Source: Capillidium heterosporum
Taxonomy: Eukaryota > Entomophthoromycota > Entomophthoromycetes > Entomophthorales > Capillidiaceae
Reading direction: 5' to 3'
DNA length: 64,000 nucleotides
Assembly: GCA_016630905.1 (NCBI GenBank)
Contig: WBMQ01000001.1
Coordinates: 2,542,001 to 2,606,000 of the forward strand
In this document: positions 12,094 to 21,916 of the stretch, piece after piece
How the letters are laid out: the number at the start of each line of letters is the position of its first letter
How positions within the stretch are numbered: the stretch's first letter is position 1
The notes under the pieces: generated by a model
Told to the model about the DNA's origin: nothing
Databases searched by the model: none
The model's input: only the letters and a program-made list of their open reading frames with translations
Position numbers and translations under genes: made by a program

Positions 12094-13152
12094 TTAAAAG
12101 TCTGCAACTTTGACACTAGCTTTACCGAAGTTATCTCCTTTCAACATACCTACGAAAGTTTGAGGTAAGCTCTCGATGCCATCAGTAATATCTTCGCGAT
12201 ACTTGAGTTTTCCCTCGGTTAACAGTACAGTGAACTTTTCCAAGAACTCTTTACCGTACTTGGGCTGGTCTTCACTAACTACGAATCCTTGGACTTTGAT
12301 ATATTTACTTAGAACCTGGAATACGTTGAAGATTGGATTATTTGCTCCCAACTTGTTGTACTGGCTGATCATACCGCAGACAGCTATGCGGGCATTGGGG
12401 TTAGCGTTTTCAATGACAGTATCCAACATCTTGCCGCCTACATTCTCAAAATAGATGTCAATACCGTTGGGACAAGTTTCCTTTAAGATAGCATCATAGT
12501 CATCGTAGTTCTTGTAATTGAAGGCAGCATCAAAATTGAGTTCTTCCAAGAGATATTTGACTTTGTCATCGGAACCGGCACTACCAACGACACGTAAACC
12601 TAAGATTTTAGCGTACTGACCAACTACCTGACCAACAGCACCAGCTGCTGCTGATATATAAATGGTTTCACCAGCTATAAGAGGTTCACATATCTTGTGA
12701 AGGCCTATATAAGCTGTCAACCCAGGCATACCTAAAATACCCAAATAGTAGGACAGTGGGAATTTGGAGCTTCTACCATCAGGGATGACGACAGCTTTCT
12801 CAGAAGCTACAACTGAATACTGGGACCAGTTTGCTGTAACTACAACAGCATCTCCAATCTTGATATTATCACTGGTAGAACGTATTACCTCAGCAACTGT
12901 CCCAGATTCAACCGGCTTATTTAGACTAAATGGGCTGACGTAAAGCTGAATCTGAACTGATGGGTCACACATCATAGCACGCAAGTAAGGGTCTACTGAT
13001 ATGTAAAGGGATTTTATTAATAGCTGGTTAGGCCCCAGTTGTACGTTTTCCAAGTCTATGGAATTTTCTACTACTTGAAAATCAGTGGTTGGATTGGGTA
13101 ATCCCTGGGGTACCTTGATGTAATTGACTTGCTGGTTAGCTATTGGCGACAT
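12094..13152 (-). CDS. MDR-family NADP-dependent alkenal / prostaglandin reductase (copy A, left)
   Basis: An intronless 352-residue medium-chain dehydrogenase/reductase of the leukotriene B4 12-hydroxydehydrogenase / 2-alkenal reductase group, which uses NADPH to reduce alpha,beta-unsaturated aldehydes and ketones and needs no zinc. The cofactor loop SAAAGAVGQVVGQYAKILG is at residues 167-185, followed by VVGSAGSDDKVKYLLEELNF and the family signature GIDIYFENVGG near 230-240. Its length fits the family. The usual DPYLRGRM segment near residue 54 is DPYLRAMMC here, unlike the copy at 35344, which may alter substrate choice. It is the mirror image of the gene at 16576-17634, with identical protein. 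A TATA box and an 18-bp palindrome lie just upstream. Confidence 0.93.
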   Translation of the reverse strand: MSPIANQQVNYIKVPQGLPNPTTDFQVVENSIDLENVQLGPNQLLIKSLYISVDPYLRAMMCDPSVQIQLYVSPFSLNKPVESGTVAEVIRSTSDNIKIGDAVVVTANWSQYSVVASEKAVVIPDGRSSKFPLSYYLGILGMPGLTAYIGLHKICEPLIAGETIYISAAAGAVGQVVGQYAKILGLRVVGSAGSDDKVKYLLEELNFDAAFNYKNYDDYDAILKETCPNGIDIYFENVGGKMLDTVIENANPNARIAVCGMISQYNKLGANNPIFNVFQVLSKYIKVQGFVVSEDQPKYGKEFLEKFTVLLTEGKLKYREDITDGIESLPQTFVGMLKGDNFGKASVKVADF

Positions 13153-13209
13153 AGTGATGCGTTGTTTAATTTTTACTTTGTTTTGTACTTATAAAATCCT
13201 CCACCTTCC

Positions 13210-13241
13210 TTTTATACAGTTGTGGAAATGTCGACATTTCC
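13210..13241 (-). promoter_or_regulatory. TATA box and 18-bp palindromic operator candidate of copy A left
   Basis: On the minus strand the sequence GGAAATGTCGACATTTCC (13224-13241) is a perfect 18-bp palindrome. It is followed by TATAAAA (13210-13216), about 60 bases before the ATG of the oxidoreductase. The position fits a transcription factor dimer site next to the core promoter. Binding is inferred. Confidence 0.6.
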
Positions 13242-13460
13242 CTTTTAAACTTGTCATGGATATCGACATGAAATGATTTCCATCAGATTTATCAGATTTA
13301 TCAGCTTTATCACATTCTATGGAATTTACTTTCAGAATTCGGTTTGGTAAATTGCAAATACTAGCAAATGAAATCACTAGCTTTGGATTGTACTTGAAAG
13401 TTATTTGACAACTTCAAATCTGATACTCTTCTTATCCTTTGAGAATCTACAAAGTTCAAA

Positions 13461-13615
13461 ATGGGCAAGCCAAATAAGGTAAAATTGCTAACAGATGTAT
13501 TAATAATAGGAATCTACGATTAATAATGTAAAGTGATTATTAAGGTAGCTTTTCGGTCAACAAGATTGCATAATTTAAAGACAGAAATATACTATAGCTT
13601 ATGTTTATGGAAAAA
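13461..13615 (+). pseudogene. Coding-like relic divergent from oxidoreductase copy A
   Basis: Plus-strand sequence starting ATGGGCAAGCCAAATAAG and, after an intron-like stretch, reading KVAFRSTRLHNLKTEIYYSL at 13552-13611. A similar peptide (GKVAFRLKGLYNLKTEVTY) occurs upstream of copy B at 24574-24630 and a weaker one upstream of copy C near 27421. The mirror image is in the right arm near 16115-16268. The shared piece suggests that each duplicated unit once carried a divergent neighbour. Function unknown. Confidence 0.3.
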
Positions 13616-13830
13616 TTCAACTAATATATACATTTTACGACTTGTTTTAAAAGTTGAAGTGAACTTTTCTACAATATCGGTTTCTTTCACATAAAAGTAT
13701 GCTATAAATGATTCTTGGTTGAATGGATATGAAATACAATAGTATAGTAAATAGGAAATCAACGGTTTTGATAAATTGGAAAATATTGAAGCTTTGAAGA
13801 TTTAAAGTTAAGATTTTAAGATTTGTTGTA

Positions 13831-13936
13831 AGTGTTCTGCAAAATGAATCATGATTCCCTCTATTTTCCAAAATATTGGAATTTTGTGTTAAATAATTGG
13901 TTACCTTGAAGAGTCATGATTTGTTTTGCAGAACAC
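13831..13936. mobile_element. 106-bp element with 24-bp terminal inverted repeats (MITE-like)
   Basis: The ends are AGTGTTCTGCAAAATGAATC plus ATGA on the left and the reverse complement on the right, with two mismatches over 24 bases. The interior has no coding capacity. No convincing target-site duplication is visible, so this may be a non-autonomous DNA element or simply a hairpin. It is also present in the right arm at 15792-15897. Confidence 0.45.
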
Positions 13937-14523
13937 TAGTTGTGGCTGATGAAATGTAGATTGAATTGGCTGACATACTTCAAGATGTGACCAAAGGCAT
14001 AAAATTTAAATTATATACAGTATATAGTTAGCAAATATATATAATTGTAAGGAAACCTTTCTAAATCAGCTGCAATTTCGCTTAATAATTAAAACTTAAG
14101 TTATAACCAGACTTAGACGACTAGTCAATATTCCCTTATCAAGATTAGAGATTTCCCCTTTTTTAGTAGAAATTAAGTGATCAACTTTGTACTGACTGCT
14201 CCTAAATCCTTGCACACCCTAAAGCTAATAATGATCCTATAGAAGAATCTAATGGATTTTGATACTAGAGCTTAGATGATCACTAATCACCAGTATCTAG
14301 AATATCTATTACTAAAGACAAGTCATATATATAAGGTCCTTGGTGAACTTAGTAGTAGGTCAAGTAATTATTAAATAAGCATCTTGAATTATTTGGTATT
14401 TTCTTCTGCTATCGGCATAGTATAGACTCCCTGCAATAGTATAATTTAGAACTGAGAATTTGCATCTCTCCAAGACCGAGAGTTGTACAGACTTGAACTG
14501 AATCTTAGAACTTAAGTTAAACT

Positions 14524-14751
14524 ATGAATTTGACTACGTTTCTTAGCCTCATGGCTACGATCGGAGTATTTCTGTCTGCTCATCGCCTTTGGATCAGACT
14601 CCAGGCACGAGTTTCCTCTTTGTATAACCTTTGTGTCAACTTCTTTAGCCTTTATAGAGTACTGGTTACTGCTGCTGCCTGGCTAACTCCTGCTGGTAAA
14701 CGTTCTTGGTGGATGTTTACCAACAGTTGTTATATTCCTAATCGAAACTAG
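14524..14751 (+). CDS. Truncated hydrophobic ORF at the palindrome centre (left)
   Basis: An ORF of 75 residues beginning MNLTTFLSLMATIGVFLSAH, with membrane-like segments at about 1-20 and 33-55 and markedly higher GC than its surroundings. The first 67 residues are encoded in both palindrome arms; the last eight (SCYIPNRN) lie in the unique spacer. It therefore looks like the 5' piece of a gene cut by the inverted-duplication junction. The product is not recognised. It could be a small membrane-anchored protein or a relic. Confidence 0.35.
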   Translation: MNLTTFLSLMATIGVFLSAHRLWIRLQARVSSLYNLCVNFFSLYRVLVTAAAWLTPAGKRSWWMFTNSCYIPNRN

Positions 14752-15002
14752 TTATAAATGGAAAGTAGAATAATCGAAAGTTGGTAAGATAAAGAAAATG
14801 ATGTGGTGATACAAAGAAAATAGGTTGATGACCTTATACTAGGAATTGTAACGATCAGCATTGTTACACTATATTTAAATAAATATTTAGTAGATATGAT
14901 TCCATTCCAATTGGAATTTAGTCTGATAATTATAGAACTAAAGTAAATATTTGTCAAACTTCCACCTATATTAAGTTTTGAAATTGTATGCTACTTAATT
15001 AG
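14726..15002. other. 277-bp spacer of the palindrome
   Basis: Unique sequence between the two arms. The arms match up to A14725 and T15003 and the next pair does not match. The spacer is AT-rich and carries only the short 3' tail of the left hydrophobic ORF. No gene or clear repeat is seen in it. Confidence 0.9.
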
Positions 15003-15204
15003 TGTTGGTAAACATCCACCAAGAACGTTTACCAGCAGGAGTTAGCCAGGCAGCAGCAGTAACCAGTACTCTATAAAGGCTAAAGAAGTTGACACAAAGG
15101 TTATACAAAGAGGAAACTCGTGCCTGGAGTCTGATCCAAAGGCGATGAGCAGACAGAAATACTCCGATCGTAGCCATGAGGCTAAGAAACGTAGTCAAAT
15201 TCAT
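14995..15204 (-). CDS. Truncated hydrophobic ORF at the palindrome centre (right)
   Basis: Mirror image of the ORF at 14524-14751. It shares the first 67 residues and ends NTN within three codons of the arm boundary. The different tails in the two copies show directly that the ORF runs into the inversion junction. Product unknown. Confidence 0.35.
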   Translation of the reverse strand: MNLTTFLSLMATIGVFLSAHRLWIRLQARVSSLYNLCVNFFSLYRVLVTAAAWLTPAGKRSWWMFTNTN

Positions 15205-15791
15205 AGTTTAACTTAAGTTCTAAGATTCAGTTCAAGTCTGTACAACTCTCGGTCTTGGAGAGATGCAAATTCTCAGTTCTAAATTATACTATTGCAGGGA
15301 GTCTATACTATGCCGATAGCAGAAGAAAATACCAAATAATTCAAGATGCTTATTTAATAATTACTTGACCTACTACTAAGTTCACCAAGGACCTTATATA
15401 TATGACTTGTCTTTAGTAATAGATATTCTAGATACTGGTGATTAGTGATCATCTAAGCTCTAGTATCAAAATCCATTAGATTCTTCTATAGGATCATTAT
15501 TAGCTTTAGGGTGTGCAAGGATTTAGGAGCAGTCAGTACAAAGTTGATCACTTAATTTCTACTAAAAAAGGGGAAATCTCTAATCTTGATAAGGGAATAT
15601 TGACTAGTCGTCTAAGTCTGGTTATAACTTAAGTTTTAATTATTAAGCGAAATTGCAGCTGATTTAGAAAGGTTTCCTTACAATTATATATATTTGCTAA
15701 CTATATACTGTATATAATTTAAATTTTATGCCTTTGGTCACATCTTGAAGTATGTCAGCCAATTCAATCTACATTTCATCAGCCACAACTA

Positions 15792-15897
15792 GTGTTCTGC
15801 AAAACAAATCATGACTCTTCAAGGTAACCAATTATTTAACACAAAATTCCAATATTTTGGAAAATAGAGGGAATCATGATTCATTTTGCAGAACACT
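15792..15897. mobile_element. Mirror copy of the 106-bp MITE-like element
   Basis: Reverse-complement copy of 13831-13936 inside the right palindrome arm, with the same 24-bp imperfect terminal inverted repeats. Confidence 0.45.
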
Positions 15898-16486
15898 TAC
15901 AACAAATCTTAAAATCTTAACTTTAAATCTTCAAAGCTTCAATATTTTCCAATTTATCAAAACCGTTGATTTCCTATTTACTATACTATTGTATTTCATA
16001 TCCATTCAACCAAGAATCATTTATAGCATACTTTTATGTGAAAGAAACCGATATTGTAGAAAAGTTCACTTCAACTTTTAAAACAAGTCGTAAAATGTAT
16101 ATATTAGTTGAATTTTTCCATAAACATAAGCTATAGTATATTTCTGTCTTTAAATTATGCAATCTTGTTGACCGAAAAGCTACCTTAATAATCACTTTAC
16201 ATTATTAATCGTAGATTCCTATTATTAATACATCTGTTAGCAATTTTACCTTATTTGGCTTGCCCATTTTGAACTTTGTAGATTCTCAAAGGATAAGAAG
16301 AGTATCAGATTTGAAGTTGTCAAATAACTTTCAAGTACAATCCAAAGCTAGTGATTTCATTTGCTAGTATTTGCAATTTACCAAACCGAATTCTGAAAGT
16401 AAATTCCATAGAATGTGATAAAGCTGATAAATCTGATAAATCTGATGGAAATCATTTCATGTCGATATCCATGACAAGTTTAAAAG

Positions 16487-16518
16487 GGAAATGTCGACAT
16501 TTCCACAACTGTATAAAA
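16487..16518 (+). promoter_or_regulatory. Palindromic operator candidate and TATA box of copy A right
   Basis: GGAAATGTCGACATTTCC at 16487-16504 is a perfect palindrome and TATAAAA follows at 16512-16518, 57 bases before the ATG at 16576. A related TGTCAAC motif sits just upstream of the TATA box in copies B and C. Confidence 0.6.
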
Positions 16519-16575
16519 GGAAGGTGGAGGATTTTATAAGTACAAAACAAAGTAAAAATTAAACAACGCATCACT

Positions 16576-17634
16576 ATGTCGCCAATAGCTAACCAGCAAG
16601 TCAATTACATCAAGGTACCCCAGGGATTACCCAATCCAACCACTGATTTTCAAGTAGTAGAAAATTCCATAGACTTGGAAAACGTACAACTGGGGCCTAA
16701 CCAGCTATTAATAAAATCCCTTTACATATCAGTAGACCCTTACTTGCGTGCTATGATGTGTGACCCATCAGTTCAGATTCAGCTTTACGTCAGCCCATTT
16801 AGTCTAAATAAGCCGGTTGAATCTGGGACAGTTGCTGAGGTAATACGTTCTACCAGTGATAATATCAAGATTGGAGATGCTGTTGTAGTTACAGCAAACT
16901 GGTCCCAGTATTCAGTTGTAGCTTCTGAGAAAGCTGTCGTCATCCCTGATGGTAGAAGCTCCAAATTCCCACTGTCCTACTATTTGGGTATTTTAGGTAT
17001 GCCTGGGTTGACAGCTTATATAGGCCTTCACAAGATATGTGAACCTCTTATAGCTGGTGAAACCATTTATATATCAGCAGCAGCTGGTGCTGTTGGTCAG
17101 GTAGTTGGTCAGTACGCTAAAATCTTAGGTTTACGTGTCGTTGGTAGTGCCGGTTCCGATGACAAAGTCAAATATCTCTTGGAAGAACTCAATTTTGATG
17201 CTGCCTTCAATTACAAGAACTACGATGACTATGATGCTATCTTAAAGGAAACTTGTCCCAACGGTATTGACATCTATTTTGAGAATGTAGGCGGCAAGAT
17301 GTTGGATACTGTCATTGAAAACGCTAACCCCAATGCCCGCATAGCTGTCTGCGGTATGATCAGCCAGTACAACAAGTTGGGAGCAAATAATCCAATCTTC
17401 AACGTATTCCAGGTTCTAAGTAAATATATCAAAGTCCAAGGATTCGTAGTTAGTGAAGACCAGCCCAAGTACGGTAAAGAGTTCTTGGAAAAGTTCACTG
17501 TACTGTTAACCGAGGGAAAACTCAAGTATCGCGAAGATATTACTGATGGCATCGAGAGCTTACCTCAAACTTTCGTAGGTATGTTGAAAGGAGATAACTT
17601 CGGTAAAGCTAGTGTCAAAGTTGCAGACTTTTAA
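16576..17634 (+). CDS. MDR-family NADP-dependent alkenal / prostaglandin reductase (copy A, right)
   Basis: Intronless, 352 residues, identical in protein sequence to 12094-13152 and placed in the opposite arm of the palindrome. Cofactor loop SAAAGAVGQVVGQYAKILG at 167-185 and signature YFENVGG near 234-240. Both copies keep the same upstream region, including TATA box and palindromic site, so both should be expressed alike. Identity between the copies implies either recent duplication or continuing gene conversion between the arms. Confidence 0.93.
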   Translation: MSPIANQQVNYIKVPQGLPNPTTDFQVVENSIDLENVQLGPNQLLIKSLYISVDPYLRAMMCDPSVQIQLYVSPFSLNKPVESGTVAEVIRSTSDNIKIGDAVVVTANWSQYSVVASEKAVVIPDGRSSKFPLSYYLGILGMPGLTAYIGLHKICEPLIAGETIYISAAAGAVGQVVGQYAKILGLRVVGSAGSDDKVKYLLEELNFDAAFNYKNYDDYDAILKETCPNGIDIYFENVGGKMLDTVIENANPNARIAVCGMISQYNKLGANNPIFNVFQVLSKYIKVQGFVVSEDQPKYGKEFLEKFTVLLTEGKLKYREDITDGIESLPQTFVGMLKGDNFGKASVKVADF

Positions 17635-18779
17635 GTATATAGTCATTAAATTTTAGCTATTTTTACTATCTTTTTAAATTAGTTTAAATTCGAGTATACT
17701 TTTGTTTGGATAAAGTCTTGATGGCTACCTTTGCTGCTCTAATTATTTGTACAAAGCGATCCGGATGCTATTCAGAATCATTTCTATAATACATATCACA
17801 TTTCAGAAAACCTTTTTCCTAAAATATAGTTGCCATTTCTTTAATTATATATTTATATTTGTATAAATTGATTCGATTCTGTTTAGTAGATTGAAACCTA
17901 CTTTTGGCTAAGATTTCTCAATCTGGAAATATTGCTTCTTTCAAGAGCACACCAATTTACTAATTTCATAAAGAGCAAAACTGTATAAAAGTTTTCTACA
18001 TATATCAATGTATTTCAGGTATCCAGGTTTTTCTGTAGATAAAGGTGCTATGGATGAAAACATTACCAAAGTTAGTCATTGCTCCTTATGATACTTTTAG
18101 GATGTTTTTACTTCTGATGGTAGTGAATGGTATCGCTCTTTGAAAGGATTAGATAAATTACTATTACAATATAATCATGTACTTAGCTACCAAATTACGT
18201 CTATCAGTATTCCTGCTATTTAGATTTAATAAACTATGCTTGTTAGTATAGCTAAATCGCAAAGTCTGACTTCAAATGTTGTTAATATTTTAGTAATATT
18301 CGTCCGAAGCTGATGAAAGAGGGAAGTATATTACAATATATTGAGTTAGAAATTCCTTAAGCTATTTGGCTACAAGTCTTGATTTTTTCAACTCTCGTAC
18401 GTTGAAACATTGTCTAATAATCGTGAATATGGCAAGAATGTGCCGATGGCAGTTAGGCTTTAACTATGGATAAGTATACGACAGGTTTAGGTGATTTGTA
18501 TATAAATTAGGATCCACAAAATGGTATATATGGCGTCAAAGTTTTTGTAGTTCAAATGTAGACTCAAGTTTATATTTAATTGATAAGCAATTAAGCTATG
18601 ATATAACTAAACACTTTTCTAAATATACTATTCGACGAGCCCTTACTATATTTGAACTGCCGAGAACTATCGAGCTTATATCAACAAAACTGACTCTTTA
18701 GAGAAAAGGCCAGTTCCATCCTATTTACAAAGATACATTCAAAACTGATATACAATTATGGCGAATTCGATAGAAATTT
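17635..18779. other. Intergenic part of the palindrome right arm
   Basis: Mirror of 10951-12093, AT-rich, no gene recognised. Confidence 0.45.
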
Positions 18780-19567
18780 GTGCAAGACGGTCAACTACAT
18801 CCACAAAACTTCAGAAAATACAAAAGGTTTATTACAATAGCCTCAATCAGCCACAGCAATAGAAGAGATCGGAAGCTTTATCCATCACATAAGGGTGGAA
18901 GATGATACCCAATGCAAAGAATGTCAAATTACAGGCGGAATAAGATAAAAGCTAAAGGTACTCAATTATGCATGTGATGCCAAGGAAAACTTCAGCCACC
19001 TTGTGTTCAACCTCAAGCTCCAAAACCTGGTCAAATTAAGTGTTTCCAATCTGGCCAGTATTAAATCCACCAAAGAGTATTTTAATCCAAACTTAGTAAT
19101 TTTTGTTGTGAATAGTAAGGCATTTCACTCTAACTTCCACGCCCGTAAGTGCAAACTTTCCCAACCTCAAGAAGTTGGAATTTAGCCTGCATATCTCACA
19201 AAACCAAGTTCAAAATTATATCCACTCTTCAAAAGATGCAGGACATGAGTGTTTCTGCACATGAAGTAGTTATATATTTGACCCATTTTTAAGTATATTC
19301 ATGGAATATAATCTTAGTAAATTGGATATTTGAGGTATAGAGAACGAAAACTGCGTCTCAGTAGAACTGTGGCCCATTTTAAAGCATTTCAAGGGTTAGA
19401 TACAACTCCACACTTTCCTCATCAATATCCATAGCTTTTATATCATCTTCGAGTACTCTATACCCGAATTCATACCACCCACTATATTCCACAACTTGTG
19501 GTAGCTGAAGGAATGGCACTGACAAGTAAAGGTCATTTGGAAGACAAAATTCCTATTTTGAGCCTAC
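18780..19567 (+). pseudogene. LRR-family relic, right-arm copy
   Basis: Plus-strand mirror of the inner part of the relic at 9758-10950. It includes LQNLVKLSVSNLASIKSTKE at about 19018. Compared with the left arm it has lost about 14 bp near 18862 and has substitutions that change at least two residues (G to E, H to R). It ends at the palindrome edge. Confidence 0.4.
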
Positions 19568-19579
19568 TATAAGATTCAA

Positions 19580-20010
19580 AGGGGTGCAGTTAGATCCAAC
19601 TAATGATGGTGCTATAATAGAAGCATATGACAGAATAGGTCGGGATAGTAGAACAAATGCCAACTACTGCATTGGTAATATAAATTGTCTAAAGGGAAGC
19701 AAAGAAAGTTTAAACGGAGTGAGCTGAGAGGGCATAGAAGTCGAATCACATATTCGCACTATCTAATAACTAAAAGGCTGACCAGGAACAAAACTTTATT
19801 TGTAGGCAAAAACGGAATCAGGTTGTCGCAACAGCTATGGCTAAGAATTGGAGTGAGTAACAGCTATGAAATGGCGAGGTGGAGCGCTGTCAAGATACTG
19901 GCTTTAGATGATAATAAAAAGGTTTAAATACCTTTTTTGCTTCTTGACAGTAGTCGTATCAGATGGAATGAATTTCTGTCCTCAATTAACTACTCTGCCA
20001 GTTAAGTTTT
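19580..20010 (+). repeat. Degenerate coding-like repeat, first copy
   Basis: Reads DPTNDGAIIEAYDRIGRDSR near 19596 and MSKGKQRKFK from 19685. A segment at 19793-20010 matches, in inverted orientation, the minus-strand sequence at 20277-20490 at roughly three-quarters identity, including a shared run CTATGAAATGGCGAGGTGGA. The two copies face each other tail to tail. Stops interrupt both, so they are relics of one unidentified gene or element. Confidence 0.45.
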
Positions 20011-20276
20011 TGCCAAATTTGGCCAGAAAAGCCCATGATAAGACTGGCAACTATGGAGGAGTTACCATTGTTGGAATGCCAGGATTTGATGCTATATTGT
20101 TGATAAAAGGGGTTAAGGTATCTAGGACATGGGGTGATTAATGACTAGAATATTATTAATTAAGGATTGAGAGGTCGAGATTGATAAGAAAAGGTGACAA
20201 AAGAAAACAAAGAGGGAATAGGTATATGGCCTAATAATCAGTATTATAACAACATTGGTTTTTATAGTAAACACCT

Positions 20277-20960
20277 AATTAGTTCTTAGAATAGTTAATT
20301 GTAAATGGAAACTTAATCCCTCTAAAGTAACTACAACCAGGGTATCAAAGAGATATTTAAACATTTTGGCTATTGTTAAAAGCCAGTATCTTGATAGTGC
20401 TCCACCTCGCCATTTCATAGCCATAACCGTTTCTAACGGCCTGATTTCATTTATTAGTCTCTGAATAAAGTTTTTTCCTTTACTCATATCTTCATTTTCA
20501 ACATAGTAATACTATGTGATCTAGTCCCCCTGTCTTCTCAGCCACCTACTACCTTTTAATGATCCTCACGACCCTTGGATCTTACTTCTTTTGGGCGATT
20601 AGTATTGTTAATACGATCAATCCTTTCAAGTCAACGTTGACCTATCAACCAATCCCTACCTTTGACCCTAATATTGTAGAACCGATTGTTGTTTAACCAC
20701 CGGCTAGCAGACCCCTTCTTGCTCAGCCCCAGGCTGTACCCAAGTCTCAATCAATCTCCTCCATCCCTTTCTGAAACTAGGACTTGACTATCGTTGTTTG
20801 AACGCTCCTTATAATGTACCTCCTTTATTTGGCTATTTGACCTGCCATTTGGAGAGTCTAGGCCTTTATCACGAATGCAGTGATAGATTTTAGTTCCACT
20901 TTCCTAACTTGTCATGTAATTAGCTTGCAATATGATAGCATCGTTAGTTGGATCCAGAAG
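20277..20960 (-). repeat. Degenerate coding-like repeat, second copy (inverted)
   Basis: On the minus strand it reads LLDPTNDAIILQANYMTS near 20950 and later MSKGKNFIQRLINEIRPLET near 20487, matching the order seen at 19580-20010. The copy is longer because of extra sequence between the two conserved pieces. Unclassified. Confidence 0.45.
20559..20696 (+). other. Short hydrophobic ORF, doubtful
   Basis: A 45-codon ORF starting MILTTLGSYFFWAISIVNTI, GC-richer than its surroundings. Like the ORFs at 14524 and 21628 it has a short hydrophobic N-terminus. It overlaps the degenerate repeat on the other strand. It may be a relic of an N-terminally anchored protein family; function unknown. Confidence 0.2.
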
Positions 20961-21627
20961 CACCTCCCTGGATCACACTTAAAACTTTTGTAAATAGTCC
21001 CCTAAATGTTTTCTATTCAAATATTTTATAGAAATTCAAACTAATGATTAATAATATTGTAACGAAATCTCAGAAGGCTTCTCCAGAGAATCAACTTGAT
21101 AATCCTCCTAGCCGGCCGAAATCTAACCCCCAAAGCTTTTTTGAACCAGCAATGAATTAAGGCAATTGCATAAGAGTAACCTTAGAAAGGTAGATTCTTA
21201 GCAAAGCCTTAGAATCTTCAAAACTAGTTGCAATTTAAATTATCCTATTTATCTCTACGGTGAATACGGATTATGTGGCGAGTGGTAATGCTTCATAAAT
21301 AGTATTATCCTGATCTATCTTCAAAGCAGGATAAATACAAGCTGTCCTAATGAATTTGCTATCATTTTCTCCACCCCTCCAATTATTTCTGCCCTTGACC
21401 CTATATAAACCGCTCTGACTTGTGTAACTTTCAGATAAGTAATTATTCTATAATAAAAGTTTTTATTTTCATTGTGCTATAATAACTACATACTTTTTTA
21501 GTACCGATTCCCTGTAACCGTTGAATTAGTCAGTGTTAAATTATTATAAACGCTAGGTTAATATTAACTTAGGATCAGTAGAACTAGGATTAGGACCGAT
21601 TAGACGGGATTAATAATTAGAACTTCG

Positions 21628-21711
21628 ATGGATATTAGTGCCCTCCTTGGCTTTGTCACAGTTGTGGCTTCCTTTATCTTTATGAAACGACTCGACACAG
21701 ATTGCAACTAA
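21628..21711 (+). other. Short hydrophobic ORF, doubtful
   Basis: A 27-codon ORF starting MDISALLGFVTVVASFIFMK, then a stop. Same style as the truncated ORFs at the palindrome centre. Probably a 5' gene relic. Confidence 0.2.
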
Positions 21712-21916
21712 AGTATCGGCTGTCAAAGCAATAGCTTTGAGCTTTTTTAGTTTATTGATGTAATCACCACTACGTTGACGTATCCCAAGCCCAGCCTAGT
21801 ATCCCTATGGAGATTTCCTTACAAGTATAGTTTTTTTAGATCTTTAAATATTTAAATCAAATTTAATTGAAATTTAAGCAATATATTAGCAGCTAGAAAA
21901 AGTTTCAACTTATATT

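Larger units (their letters stand above)
10148..14725. repeat. Left arm of a giant inverted repeat (palindrome)
   Basis: Base x in this arm pairs with base 29728-x in the arm at 15003-19567. The coordinate sum is constant from 14725 down to about 12070, which means no insertions or deletions over 2.66 kb, and all reading frames compared there are identical. A 1-bp difference at about 12067/17665 shifts the sum to 29729, and a roughly 14-bp length difference at about 10870/18862 shifts it to 29715 further out. Substitutions appear mainly in the outer 1.5 kb. The arm contains an oxidoreductase gene, its promoter, a 106-bp element with terminal inverted repeats and a truncated hydrophobic ORF at the centre. 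Confidence 0.95.
15003..19567. repeat. Right arm of the giant inverted repeat (palindrome)
   Basis: Reverse complement of 10148-14725. The inner 2.66 kb appears identical, with a constant coordinate sum. The outer part has a one-base length change near 17665, a 14-bp deletion near 18862 and scattered substitutions. It ends where GAGCCTA is followed by unrelated sequence, at about 19567. Confidence 0.95.

Noticed and set aside
13647-13871. 74-codon ORF and its mirror at 15857-16081
   Set aside because: It overlaps the MITE-like element, is AT-rich and shows no coding signature; its identity in both arms only reflects the palindrome.
10148-19567. Palindrome dismissed as an assembly artefact
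   Set aside because: The arms differ by indels and substitutions in their outer parts and have a unique spacer, which a simple duplicated contig would not show; long reads would still be decisive.
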